Shown in pieces: positions 1 through 7,107 of a stretch of DNA of 11,422 bases. The notes beneath the pieces are model-generated. The model saw only the letters and a program-made list of their open reading frames with translations. It was not told the DNA's origin and searched no databases. The stretch comes from JAGNNV01 sp039932395. GTDB lineage: Bacteria; Acidobacteriota; Vicinamibacteria; Fen-336; JAGNNV01. Each line of letters begins with the position of its first letter. The stretch's first letter is position 1. Both the position numbers and the translations under genes were made by a program. The DNA lies in the NCBI GenBank assembly GCA_039932395.1, contig JBDTQB010000131.1:1-11422 (forward strand), in the 5' to 3' direction.

Positions 1-680
1 ACGACATGAAGTTCGAGGGACCGATCACGGTTCAGCACGCGATCGAGGAAAGCCGCAACATCCCCGCCATCAAGACTCTCCAGGCGATCGGAATCGACAA
101 GGGTATTGAATACGCGCGCAAGATGGGACTCAAGGATCCGCTCCCTCCCTATCTGCCCATCGCGATCGGCGCGGGTGAAGCGACGCTCGACGAACTGGTC
201 GCGGCCTTCGGCACGATCGCGAACGAAGGCCTGCGCATGACGCCCATCCTGATCACGCGCATCACGGACAACGAAGGCAACGTCCTTGAAGAGAATCTTC
301 CCGAAGGACACGATGCCCTGAGGTCCGACACCGCGGCGACGATGGCGAACATTCTTCGTGGCGTCGTCGAGCGCGGTACGGCGGTGCGAGCGCGCTCACT
401 CAACCGGCCTTTGTGCGGAAAAACCGGCACCACCGACAACTGGACCGACACCTGGTTCGTCGGCTTCGAGCGGGACTTGGTAGCGGGTGTCTGGAGCGGG
501 TTCGACGATAAGCGCAAGTCGCTTGGCCGCGGCCAGGAGGGAGCGCGGACGTCACTTCCGATCTTCATGGACTTCTGGAAGGAAGCGGCGAAACAGCTTC
601 CCGATCCAAAGGATCAGAAGTTCCCGCCGCCGATGCCTATCTCGCAGACGGAGACGGCGGAAGCGCGGACGGTGCAGTAG
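1..680 (+). CDS. Class A penicillin-binding protein (PBP1A family), C-terminal part, 5' end outside window
   Basis: This is the transpeptidase (penicillin-binding) domain of a bifunctional murein glycosyltransferase/transpeptidase, which would polymerise and cross-link peptidoglycan on the outer face of the inner membrane. The frame is open to the left edge (Asp codon at 3-5), so the Met at 6 is internal and the glycosyltransferase domain and the SxxK catalytic serine lie outside the window. Counting from that Met, the SxN motif is S16-R17-N18, followed by IPAIKTL as in PBP1A proteins. The KTGT motif is K139-T140-G141-T142 within GKTGTTDNWTDTWFVGF, a signature of this family. A conserved ARTSLPIFMDFW segment follows, then a short Pro-rich tail to the TAG at 678-680. 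The last 44 bases overlap the convergent gene on the other strand. Class A PBP is near certain; assignment to 1A rather than another class A type is inferred from the motif context. Confidence 0.93.
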   Translation, partial: DMKFEGPITVQHAIEESRNIPAIKTLQAIGIDKGIEYARKMGLKDPLPPYLPIAIGAGEATLDELVAAFGTIANEGLRMTPILITRITDNEGNVLEENLPEGHDALRSDTAATMANILRGVVERGTAVRARSLNRPLCGKTGTTDNWTDTWFVGFERDLVAGVWSGFDDKRKSLGRGQEGARTSLPIFMDFWKEAAKQLPDPKDQKFPPPMPISQTETAEARTVQ

Positions 681-2313
681 ACAACACTTCGAAGGCGAGA
701 TCGTCTTCGAAGCGCGCGGAGAGTTTGAGCTGGGACGCGAACTCAGGCAGCCGTTCTTCGATGACCTTCCGTCGATTGGGACCAAAGCCGCGCAGATGAA
801 GGACGACGTAGCGCACGCTTTGCGCGCGCAATCTTCCAATCGACGCTCCCGAAGGAAACTCCTTCATCGCCTCCCGCGTGTCGCGATACAGCGGCGGCTC
901 GGTGCCTGCGTATCCATTCACCAGCGGCTTCCAGTGAAGGGTGGATCGCAGGAGATAGACGCTGTCGTCGAACTTCGGCCGCTGGAAGAGGCCATCATTC
1001 GGAAGAATCGGAAGCTCGATGACGGCGCCTTCCGGCTGATCCTTGAGCCAGGCGTAGACCGGAGGCGCTGGATCGGAACTCGCGATACAGCGATCGGAGG
1101 CGACCACGCTTTGCGGCGCGACCGTTGCTTCAAGGAGCGCCAGGCACACGAGGGCGACGCGCCAGGCCTTCGAGCGGATGCGATCCAGTCCGAACGCGGC
1201 GAGCATGGACAAACCAAGAGTCAGGAAAACCGAAGCACGGGCGGGAACACGAATCATGCGAAAAGCTTCGATATCACGGAGCCACGCAAACGGCCCCGGA
1301 AAGAGCGTCGTTCCGAAGAGACGGACTTCGGGACCAAGGGCTACAAGCCATGCGCACAGAGCGAGCGCGCCGTACCCCATCACGACGCGCCGTTGCGTAG
1401 GTTCGCTGCGGATGCGTCCAAGCGCCCACGCGGCGAGGATCAGGACGGTGAGGCCGGGGAAGAGATTGGCCTCCACGACCGAGCGCAGATTCTCCGTAGC
1501 ACCTCCCCAAAGGCGATTGGACGAAGACGCCGCGAAAAGACCCTCCAGGGGCGCCGAGAAGAAGGCCGTTTCACTCTCGGTGCGCTCGTAGCCGAGGGGA
1601 GCCAAGGCGTCCTGGTGGAGCGCGCGGAGCGGAAGGAGGAACGCGAGGGCGACCGCGAGTCCTAAAGGAGCGGTCTTCAAGACGCTCCATCGCTCCATCA
1701 GCACGAAGATCGGAATGGGCAGGATGGCTGCGGCTAGAAGCGCCTGATATCCGCACGCCCAGGCAGAGAGGCCAAAGAACAAACCCGCCAAAGCCGCAGC
1801 GCGCGCGGAACCACTCCGCGTCCAGCGATGAAGAAAAATGAAATACAGCGCCAGATACTGCGTGCCCAGCACCGAGAGATGCGCCGGCGAGGAAACCCGA
1901 TTCGAAGAGAAAGAGAAGAGAGCGCCTGCCGCGAAGGCCGCCAGGGGCGAAAGACCGACGCTTAGTCCCAGAGCACGCACGCCGAGCGCCGACAGAAAGA
2001 ACGTCAGCAGTCGCACCAGATTCAAGGTCAGGATGGGATCCGTGGTGAACAGTCGCAGGGGAAGCGCCAGGACGGACGTGCCCACGATCGGCTCATCCAG
2101 GAACAAGGTGTAGCGAAGCGGGTGCAGCGTGTTCGCGTGCGGCAGACTCAACGGGTCGCTGAGCAGCGCGTGATTCGTCCACGCGATCACCCAGGCGAAA
2201 TAGGACGAGTCACCGGCTTCGATCAGATTCAGTCGCGTGACCAGAGGCCACGTCATCAGGACAGTGAGGACTCCGTACAGACCCAGAGCCACTGTGTGCG
2301 ACTTCAGGCTCAC
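637..2313 (-). CDS. Polytopic membrane protein, GT-C glycosyltransferase-like (YfhO-like architecture)
   Basis: This 558-residue protein has roughly ten to twelve hydrophobic segments spread over residues 8-400, then a soluble C-terminal region of about 150 residues. The first extracytoplasmic loop has an acidic GD pair (G34-D35), where GT-C enzymes place a catalytic Asp. The loop ahead of a late membrane segment reads FRMIRVPARA (351-360), and NGYAG (466-470) sits in the soluble part; both resemble a widespread family of uncharacterised GT-C/YfhO-like proteins. By family logic it may move a sugar from a polyprenyl carrier to an envelope acceptor, but neither donor nor acceptor can be read here. 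The GTG start at 2313-2311 overlaps the prfB TGA by 4 bases (GTGA), so translation is probably coupled. The stop is TAG at 639-637, inside the opposing PBP gene. The family call is moderate; the enzymatic role is inference. Confidence 0.8.
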   Translation of the reverse strand: MSLKSHTVALGLYGVLTVLMTWPLVTRLNLIEAGDSSYFAWVIAWTNHALLSDPLSLPHANTLHPLRYTLFLDEPIVGTSVLALPLRLFTTDPILTLNLVRLLTFFLSALGVRALGLSVGLSPLAAFAAGALFSFSSNRVSSPAHLSVLGTQYLALYFIFLHRWTRSGSARAAALAGLFFGLSAWACGYQALLAAAILPIPIFVLMERWSVLKTAPLGLAVALAFLLPLRALHQDALAPLGYERTESETAFFSAPLEGLFAASSSNRLWGGATENLRSVVEANLFPGLTVLILAAWALGRIRSEPTQRRVVMGYGALALCAWLVALGPEVRLFGTTLFPGPFAWLRDIEAFRMIRVPARASVFLTLGLSMLAAFGLDRIRSKAWRVALVCLALLEATVAPQSVVASDRCIASSDPAPPVYAWLKDQPEGAVIELPILPNDGLFQRPKFDDSVYLLRSTLHWKPLVNGYAGTEPPLYRDTREAMKEFPSGASIGRLRAQSVRYVVLHLRGFGPNRRKVIEERLPEFASQLKLSARFEDDLAFEVLSTAPSALPPSPSAR

Positions 2314-3438
2314 TCTTCGCTCGCCGCGACGCCCTTCGACAACTCTCCCTTGGCCTTCGCCACCAGGGCCGACTTGATGAACCCGTCCAGATCGCCGTCC
2401 AGCACGCGATCCACATCACCCGACTCATGCTTGGTGCGGTGGTCCTTCACCATCCGGTATGGATGCAGCACATACGAGCGGATCTGCGAACCAAACGCGA
2501 TCTGCATCTTGGCCGCTTCCACCGCGTCGAGCTTCTCGCGCTGCTTCTTCATCTCGAGGTCGAACAGGCGCGACTTCAGAACCTTCATCGCGACTTCACG
2601 GTTGCGGATCTGGCTGCGTTCGTTTTGACAGGCGACCACGATGTTCGTGGGGATGTGGGTGATGCGCACCGCCGAGTCGGTCACGTTGACGTGCTGACCG
2701 CCGGCACCGCTCGATCGGTAGGTGTCGATACGCAGATCCTTGTCGAGGATCTCGATGTCGATGCTGTCGTCCAGCTCCGGCCATGCGAAGACCGCGGCAA
2801 AGGAGGTGTGCCGGCGCGCTGCCGAGTCGAAAGGAGAGATACGGACGAGGCGATGAACGCCGCTCTCGACCCAGAGCGTGCCAAAGGCGTACTCACCCGA
2901 AACGAGCATGGTGACGCTCTTGATGCCCGCCTCTTCACCCTTCTGGAAGTCGACGATGTCGACTTTGTAGTTGTGACGCTCGCAGTAGCGCATGTACATG
3001 CGGTAGAGCATTTCCGCCCAATCCTGACTTTCCGTTCCTCCCGCACCCGCGTTGATGGACAAGATCAGATTGGCGGCATCGTGCTCCCCGCCAAGGGTGT
3101 GACCCAGCTCGGCTTCGTCGATGGATTTCTGCCAGAGGAGCACCGCAGCCTTCAGGTCGGCCGCGACCGGCTCCCCTCCGGCGAGCCATTCCTGCAAGAC
3201 GGCGACGTCGCCCTCCTGGCTGTTCACGCGCCGCACCAGCTCCAGCCGGTCGACGATCTTCTTGCGCTTGCGCTGCACCTTCTGCGCGTTGCGCTGGTCG
3301 TTCCAAAAGCCGGGGACGGTGATTTCACCATCCACCGCGGCCAGTTCGCCGGTCAGCTTTGCTTCGTCAAAGATAGCCGCGGACGTCCGCAGCCCTCGCT
3401 TTGAGCTCGATGCAGAGCTCGCTGATTTCGTCTTTCAC
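2310..3438 (-). CDS. prfB: Peptide chain release factor 2, read through a programmed +1 frameshift
   Basis: RF2 recognises UGA and UAA in the ribosomal A site and triggers peptidyl-tRNA hydrolysis. The gene is split between two frames. A GTG at 3438 opens a 23-codon frame ending RGYL, then TGA at 3369-3367. Skipping one base moves ribosomes to GAC at 3368-3366 and a 352-codon frame running to TGA at 2312-2310, giving a product of 375 residues (E. coli RF2 has 365). In the joined product the SPF stop-recognition tripeptide falls near 201-203 and the GGQ catalytic motif near 246-248, a constant four residues from the E. coli positions. This supports both the start and the shift. The large frame alone has a GTG at 3335, but starting there would drop the conserved N-terminal helix. 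The start overlaps the lnt stop (GTGA), and the stop overlaps the next gene in the same way. RF2 is expected to autoregulate through the UGA. Confidence 0.97.
3366..3372 (-). other. prfB programmed +1 frameshift site (CTTTGAC)
   Basis: The minus strand reads CGC GGC TAT CTT TGA C. The heptamer CTTTGAC and the encoded RGYL are the classical RF2 recoding signal: the P-site CUU slips forward one base while the poorly terminated UGA-C waits for RF2. Here the usual AGGGGG-like hexamer three bases upstream is replaced by CGCGGC, so the SD-like stimulator is weak or absent. Confidence 0.95.
3376..3393 (-). repeat. GC-rich inverted repeat (hairpin) directly upstream of the prfB slip site
   Basis: On the minus strand the 18 bases GCTGCGGACGTCCGCGGC can pair as a 7-bp stem (six GC pairs and one GU wobble) closed by an ACGU loop. 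Its core GCGGACGTCCGC is a perfect 12-base palindrome. It ends three bases before the CTT slip codon, in the slot where RF2 genes normally have the SD-like hexamer. The pairing is seen directly; any role in frameshifting is inference, and it could be chance in GC-rich coding DNA. Confidence 0.5.
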
Positions 3439-5018
3439 TGGAGTGGTTCGCTTTCTGGGACTTGTGCCGTTTGAGAAGGAGCGAGTTTATTCGAGAGCGG
3501 CCGAGTGACGAACCACGCCGCGAGCAAGGACAGCAGTGCCAGGGCAGCGACCGTCCACGCAAAGACGTCCCCGTGCCTGGCGTAGAAGGTGAGCTCTTTG
3601 ACCGCCCGGACATCGCCCACAAGCGTCGTCCGTTCCATGAGATCAGTGTGTGCGATCTCGCGACCCAGAGGATCGATGATCGCGGAGATTCCGGTGTTCG
3701 CGGCACGCACGAGGAAACGGTGATTCTCCACCGCGCGGAAGCGCGCCATCGCGTAGTGCTGATAGGGTGCCGCACTCGTCCCGTACCAGCCGTCGTTCGT
3801 CAGGTTGAAGAGCACGTCGGCCCCGTTCGCCGGAAAACGGCGAACGAGCGAGGGAAAAATCGCCTCGTAGCAGATGAAAGCTCCAAGGGACACGCCAAAC
3901 GCCGAGGTCGTGGCCGGGACATCGCCGGGCGTGAAATCCGAAACGCCCTGCACCAGCTTGCCCACCGAGGCGAATTTTCTCAGCACTGAGGACAGGGGGA
4001 GGTACTCACCGAAAGGCACCAGCCGCATCTTGTGGTAGCGCATGGCAATTCGGCCGGACGGGGAGATCATCTTCGCTCCGACATAGCTCCGCATCACGCC
4101 TGATCGGTCTCGAAGGCGGTCGTCGTTACCCGTCAGGAGATAGACGCCTTCCGTCTCCGTGAAGTCAGTGATCTGCTTTCGTGCCTCGGGATAAAGATCA
4201 AGCTCGTATCCGATCGCCGACTCGGGCCAAATCACCACCTTCGCTCCACGAGCGATGGCTTCACGCGACAACGCGAGATGCTGCTCGATGTTCGATTGCA
4301 GCAAGTCGCCGTCCCATTTCTGATCCTGCGGAATCGCCGCCTGGATCACGCCGACCGTGAAGCCGCCGCCCTCCGCGATGGGGTCCTGAAGACGCGCGTG
4401 GCCGTAGCCCATGGCGCCGGAGATCAGGAGCGCGGGGATCGTCACCCCCAGCCGCCGCTCAAATGGCGTCCGCCCGACAAACGCGTGCGCAATGCCGGCT
4501 GACGATGCCGCGAGGAGAAATGACACGCCGTGGACAGCGGTGAACGACGCAATCTGAATCAGTTCTGGAAAATCGATCTGGGAATAACCAAGCAGGCACC
4601 AGGGGAAGCCGAACAGCAGAAATTCCCGAAGGAATTCGCAAGTCACAAAGAGAAAGGGCGCGGCGAGGAGAGAGCGTGATCCAAACGCAACCCCGACGCG
4701 GGCCAGGAGCCAGCCGAAGGCGCCGAGAAACAAGCCAAAGGCGAGAGCCAGAAGCAGATTCAGCAGCAGGGCCATGGGAAGCGGCACGCCTCCGAACTGG
4801 GTGAGGACATCGGACACCCAGAACAGCAACAGGAATCCCTGGGTCGTCCCCGCGATCCACCCAAGCAGAAATCCATGGCCTGGCGTGGCGCCCTGGACCG
4901 CAAGAAGCAAGGGCACCAGGGCAACGAATGCCGCGGGCGCGAAGGCGATCTTTGGGAAGGCGCTGGCCAGGAGAGCCCCGGCGAGCGCAGCGAAACACGC
5001 GCGGCGCGCCAGGCTCAA
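3435..5018 (-). CDS. lnt: Apolipoprotein N-acyltransferase
   Basis: Lnt adds the third acyl chain to the N-terminal diacylglyceryl-cysteine of lipoproteins in the inner membrane, the last maturation step before Lol sorting. The 527-residue length is typical (E. coli 512). Hydrophobic segments fill residues 1-205, followed by a nitrilase-type carbon-nitrogen hydrolase domain (about 220-470) and a last membrane segment near 483-504. The catalytic triad is present: E266 in WPESA, K330 in YHKMRLVPFGEY and C383 in ICYEAIFP. E338 (in PFGEY), Y384 and E385 match further conserved residues. NLTNDGWYG (405-413) is also family typical. The start is TTG at 5018-5016, overlapping the TGA of the SPOR gene (TTGA); the stop TGA overlaps the prfB GTG. 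Both ends therefore suggest translational coupling. Identification is very secure; the rare TTG start rests on the overlap and the fit of the N terminus. Confidence 0.97.
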   Translation of the reverse strand: MSLARRACFAALAGALLASAFPKIAFAPAAFVALVPLLLAVQGATPGHGFLLGWIAGTTQGFLLLFWVSDVLTQFGGVPLPMALLLNLLLALAFGLFLGAFGWLLARVGVAFGSRSLLAAPFLFVTCEFLREFLLFGFPWCLLGYSQIDFPELIQIASFTAVHGVSFLLAASSAGIAHAFVGRTPFERRLGVTIPALLISGAMGYGHARLQDPIAEGGGFTVGVIQAAIPQDQKWDGDLLQSNIEQHLALSREAIARGAKVVIWPESAIGYELDLYPEARKQITDFTETEGVYLLTGNDDRLRDRSGVMRSYVGAKMISPSGRIAMRYHKMRLVPFGEYLPLSSVLRKFASVGKLVQGVSDFTPGDVPATTSAFGVSLGAFICYEAIFPSLVRRFPANGADVLFNLTNDGWYGTSAAPYQHYAMARFRAVENHRFLVRAANTGISAIIDPLGREIAHTDLMERTTLVGDVRAVKELTFYARHGDVFAWTVAALALLSLLAAWFVTRPLSNKLAPSQTAQVPESEPLQ

Positions 5019-5785
5019 GGCTTAACGATAAACGGCTTGAACTTCTCCTGAGTCTCGAGCTTGTTCAGAATGCGCTCCGCGTCTTCGCGCTCCGTGAAGG
5101 AGCCGACACGAACGTTGAAGAGACCTTCGCTCACCGGCACGAGATAGGCGGAGTAACCCTTCCCCTTCAGTCGCTTGACGATGGCCTCGGCAGCCGCGCG
5201 TTCTTTGAATGCGCCCACTTGAATGGTGAGACGTGAAAGCGGGCTCGGTGCGGCTTTGCCCGGAGCCTTGGGCGAGGGTGTCGGCTTCGTCGTGGCTTTG
5301 GGGGTGGCTTTCGGGGTGGCTTTGGGGGTGGCTTTCTCCGCAGGGCGCGCCTCAACCGTCGGCTTGGGGGTGGGGGCCGGAGTCGATCGCGGAATGGCGG
5401 CCGTGGCGACTGGTTTTATCGAAGGCGCAGGAAGTGCGGTGGGCGTCGACGCCGACTTTGACGGCGTTGGCGTGGCGGCCGTCGCGGCGGCCGTCGTAGC
5501 AGCCGTCGAAGGAGCGGGGGTTCCGGTGGAAAGACCCTCGACTTTGTCACCCTGAAGGGCAGAACCGTAGGTCAAGGGATTGGGCGTGGGGGTCGCCTGA
5601 GGTTCATCTGGAACGCGGTCGTCCTGAATGTCGCGGACGGTCGGCTCGGGCGACGAGTCGACATTGCGACCCACCATGACGCCCGCGAGAAACGCGGCGC
5701 TCAGGGCGATGACGAGAAAAACAAAGTACACGATGAGCTGCTTCGAGCTCACCGGAATGTTGTATTGAGTTTCTCCTTCAGCCAC
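5015..5785 (-). CDS. SPOR-domain membrane protein with Pro/Ala/Thr-rich linker
   Basis: This 256-residue protein is anchored at one point in the inner membrane and probably binds murein. It has a short cytoplasmic N terminus, one membrane helix at about 17-39 followed by GRN, a low-complexity linker rich in Pro, Thr, Ala and Lys (about 45-183), and a C-terminal SPOR domain (about 185-256). The SPOR domain has two repeats of the typical pattern, IQVGAFKERAAAEAIVKRLK and FNVRVGSFTEREDAERILNKL. SPOR domains bind denuded glycan strands at division septa, and FtsN and DedD share this architecture, so a septal role is plausible but not shown. The start is GTG at 5785 with AAGGG five bases upstream; the stop TGA overlaps the lnt start. 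Linker units of ATPK come from a 12-base tandem DNA repeat. The domain call is secure; a specific FtsN or DedD name is not justified. Confidence 0.93.
   Translation of the reverse strand: MAEGETQYNIPVSSKQLIVYFVFLVIALSAAFLAGVMVGRNVDSSPEPTVRDIQDDRVPDEPQATPTPNPLTYGSALQGDKVEGLSTGTPAPSTAATTAAATAATPTPSKSASTPTALPAPSIKPVATAAIPRSTPAPTPKPTVEARPAEKATPKATPKATPKATTKPTPSPKAPGKAAPSPLSRLTIQVGAFKERAAAEAIVKRLKGKGYSAYLVPVSEGLFNVRVGSFTEREDAERILNKLETQEKFKPFIVKP
5292..5336. repeat. 12-bp tandem repeat, about 3.7 copies, in the SPOR linker
   Basis: On the plus strand the unit is GTGGCTTTGGGG, repeated with single T-to-C-type changes (GTGGCTTTCGGG) at exact 12-base spacing. On the coding strand it yields repeated Lys-Ala-Thr-Pro units around residues 151-166 of the SPOR protein. 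The repeat keeps frame, so copy-number change would lengthen or shorten the linker without disrupting the gene. Confidence 0.9.
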
Positions 5786-5795
5786 CTGGTCCCTT
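5786..5795 (-). promoter_or_regulatory. Ribosome binding site of the SPOR gene
   Basis: AAGGG at 5795-5791 lies five bases before the GTG at 5785 on the minus strand (GCGAAAGGGACCAG then GTG). This is the clearest Shine-Dalgarno sequence in the leftward unit. It supports GTG as the start, because no ATG lies near the N terminus. Confidence 0.6.
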
Positions 5796-5818
5796 TCGCC
5801 TCTTGCCCCTTGAACGTT

Positions 5819-5834
5819 TCACCCTTTCGGGTGA
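5819..5834 (-). other. Perfect hairpin with GAAA tetraloop in the spacer ahead of the SPOR-lnt-prfB unit
   Basis: As RNA from the minus strand, UCACCC GAAA GGGUGA forms a 6-bp stem capped by a GNRA loop. It lies between the stop of the DUF4388-like gene (5847) and the SPOR start (5785). No U-tract follows (the next bases are AACGTTC), so a classical intrinsic terminator is unlikely. It may be an attenuator, an RNA processing or stability element, or a chance structure. Confidence 0.55.
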
Positions 5835-5846
5835 CGCTCCCTAAGC

Positions 5847-7007
5847 TTAAAGCCCGTCGCGGATAAACCCGGAGACGACGGCCTCATCCTGAAGTCCGTA
5901 GTTCTGCCGCATCAGGAACTGAATCGCGTAGACCAGTTCCGAAAGGCCGGTCGAAACCATCATCTTGCGGTTCTCGATCGTCTCCGCTTGAAGATTCGCA
6001 TAGAGACGATCGGGGTCGACTCGGCCGGAACTAGTCAGATCGATCCCGTCGAAGAGCGAACCATATTGAGGGGCGATCTCGGCGATCGCGCGCAGCGTGA
6101 ACGCATCGGCGCCCTCGCCGGGTCGGCCATCGACGTACGCATAGATGCGCTCGAACAGCCGATTGAAGCGGTCCACCAGCTGGCCCACTTCGACGCGATC
6201 GGTCGCTTCATCCGCAAGCGCGAGGGAGCGTTCAATGTCGCCGGTATCGGCGCGCTGAATCAGACCCAGAACCGAAAGCATCCAGAGAGTGCGACAGGTC
6301 TCGAAGCTCGTTCCGAAAGACAGATCAGAGACCTGCTCGACGGAGAGGCGCCCGTTGACGCGCGACAGAACCGTTTGCTCGTCTTCCTGCAGTTCGACTT
6401 TGAGATGCCAGGTTTCGACCTCGGGCACGCGCACGAAGATCGTCTCGAGGCTTTGGATGCCGGCGAACACGCGGCTCCAGCAACGCAGGCTCCTGATGCC
6501 TTGGGCAATCACCTCATCGGATGAAAGGTGCAGGGGCACGAACTCCGATTCATCCACGTCGCCGAGCGACATCTCGTACGAACCGGTTGTCCAATTGAAG
6601 AGTTCGAACAGCATCAGGCGCGCCTGATTGGTGATCGCGGGGATCAGATCCTCGGGATCAAGCGCCGAGATCTCCACCAGAATCGTCCCAAGGCGCTTGC
6701 CTGGACGGATGAGCTTGGATGCCTCGACGAACTGGCGCGCGGTGATGCGCCCGTCGGTCAACAACACCTCGCCGAGCCGCTCATCGGGATCGTTGCTGGT
6801 GATCTGGACGATGCGGCCACGCGCGATGAAGACGCGCTTCGTGAACACACCATTCCAGAACGAGAGAATTCCGCTCTCGCCGCTTTGGAGGAACGTCCGC
6901 AGGATCTTCGGTGTACCGCTGCCGCGGATATCGCCGCGAACGGTCAGACCCGCTTCGTCGTCCGAGACCAGGAGATCGCTTGGCGGGTCGATTGGCGGTT
7001 CCTGCAT
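5847..7007 (-). CDS. DUF4388 (PATAN-like) domain protein of unknown function
   Basis: This is a soluble protein of about 386 residues with no signal peptide or membrane helix. Counting from the ATG at 7007, residues about 24-150 resemble the DUF4388/PATAN region: a segment like ILRTFLQSGESGILSFWNG, then VFIARGRIVQIT, a LGEVLLTDGRIT module similar to the N-terminal domain of type II/IV secretion ATPases, and LMLFELFNWTTGSYEM. The rest is mainly helical, with a winged-helix-like stretch (EQTVLSRVNGRLSVEQVSDL) and no enzymatic motif. Such domains occur in deltaproteobacterial signalling and motility proteins. I chose the ATG at 7007: the in-frame TTG at 7016 and GTG at 7010 fall on or just after the predicted -10, and no Shine-Dalgarno precedes any of them. 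It ends 61 bases before the SPOR gene and may be first in that operon. Domain family likely, role unknown. Confidence 0.8.
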   Translation of the reverse strand: MQEPPIDPPSDLLVSDDEAGLTVRGDIRGSGTPKILRTFLQSGESGILSFWNGVFTKRVFIARGRIVQITSNDPDERLGEVLLTDGRITARQFVEASKLIRPGKRLGTILVEISALDPEDLIPAITNQARLMLFELFNWTTGSYEMSLGDVDESEFVPLHLSSDEVIAQGIRSLRCWSRVFAGIQSLETIFVRVPEVETWHLKVELQEDEQTVLSRVNGRLSVEQVSDLSFGTSFETCRTLWMLSVLGLIQRADTGDIERSLALADEATDRVEVGQLVDRFNRLFERIYAYVDGRPGEGADAFTLRAIAEIAPQYGSLFDGIDLTSSGRVDPDRLYANLQAETIENRKMMVSTGLSELVYAIQFLMRQNYGLQDEAVVSGFIRDGL

Positions 7008-7015
7008 CACGAGCA

Positions 7016-7044
7016 ATGCTGAAGCAGCGTGGGACGGTTGTCAA
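7016..7044 (-). promoter_or_regulatory. Putative sigma-70-type promoter of the DUF4388-like gene
   Basis: On the minus strand a perfect TTGACA lies at 7044-7039. Seventeen bases later comes CAGCAT (7021-7016), which keeps A2, A5 and T6 of the -10 consensus. Transcription would begin near 7009, only a base or two ahead of the ATG at 7007. The -35 is strong and the -10 weak. Confidence 0.4.
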
Positions 7045-7090
7045 CGGGCGACCTCGTGAGCGCGGTAGACGAGCAGTTTCATGCCTCTTT

Positions 7091-7098
7091 GCTAATAT
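7091..7098 (+). promoter_or_regulatory. Putative -10 element of tatA, almost abutting the start codon
   Basis: GCTAATAT precedes the tatA ATG (7108) by nine bases. TAATAT (7093-7098) or GCTAAT (7091-7096) would each place the transcript start near 7103-7106. The only -35-like sequence, TAGACG at 7066-7071, is spaced 19-21 bases away, so the match is weak. No Shine-Dalgarno lies between the element and the ATG. Confidence 0.3.
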
Positions 7099-7107
7099 CC
7101 CGACTGT

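Noticed and set aside
487..1665. Open plus-strand frame of 392 codons
   Set aside because: It lies antisense to the GT-C-like membrane protein, and its product is an Arg/Glu-rich composition typical of GC-rich shadow frames, with no domain signature.
3367..3369. In-frame TGA in prfB as a pseudogene or sequencing error
   Set aside because: The context RGYL followed by CTTTGAC is the known RF2 programmed frameshift, and the rest of the protein is intact.
2427..3404. Open plus-strand frame of 325 codons
   Set aside because: It is antisense to prfB, which is certain from the SPF and GGQ motifs; the translation has no recognisable domain.
5223..5555. Open plus-strand frame rich in Gly, Val and Ala
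   Set aside because: It is the reverse of the Pro/Thr/Ala-rich SPOR linker; the apparent repeats simply mirror the 12-base tandem repeat.
5819..5834. Intrinsic terminator for the DUF4388-like gene
   Set aside because: The stem is only six bp and no U-rich tract follows on the minus strand.
7008..7016. TTG (7016) or GTG (7010) as start of the DUF4388-like gene
   Set aside because: Both fall on or just after the predicted -10 element and neither has an SD; the ATG at 7007 is preferred, though this is not certain.
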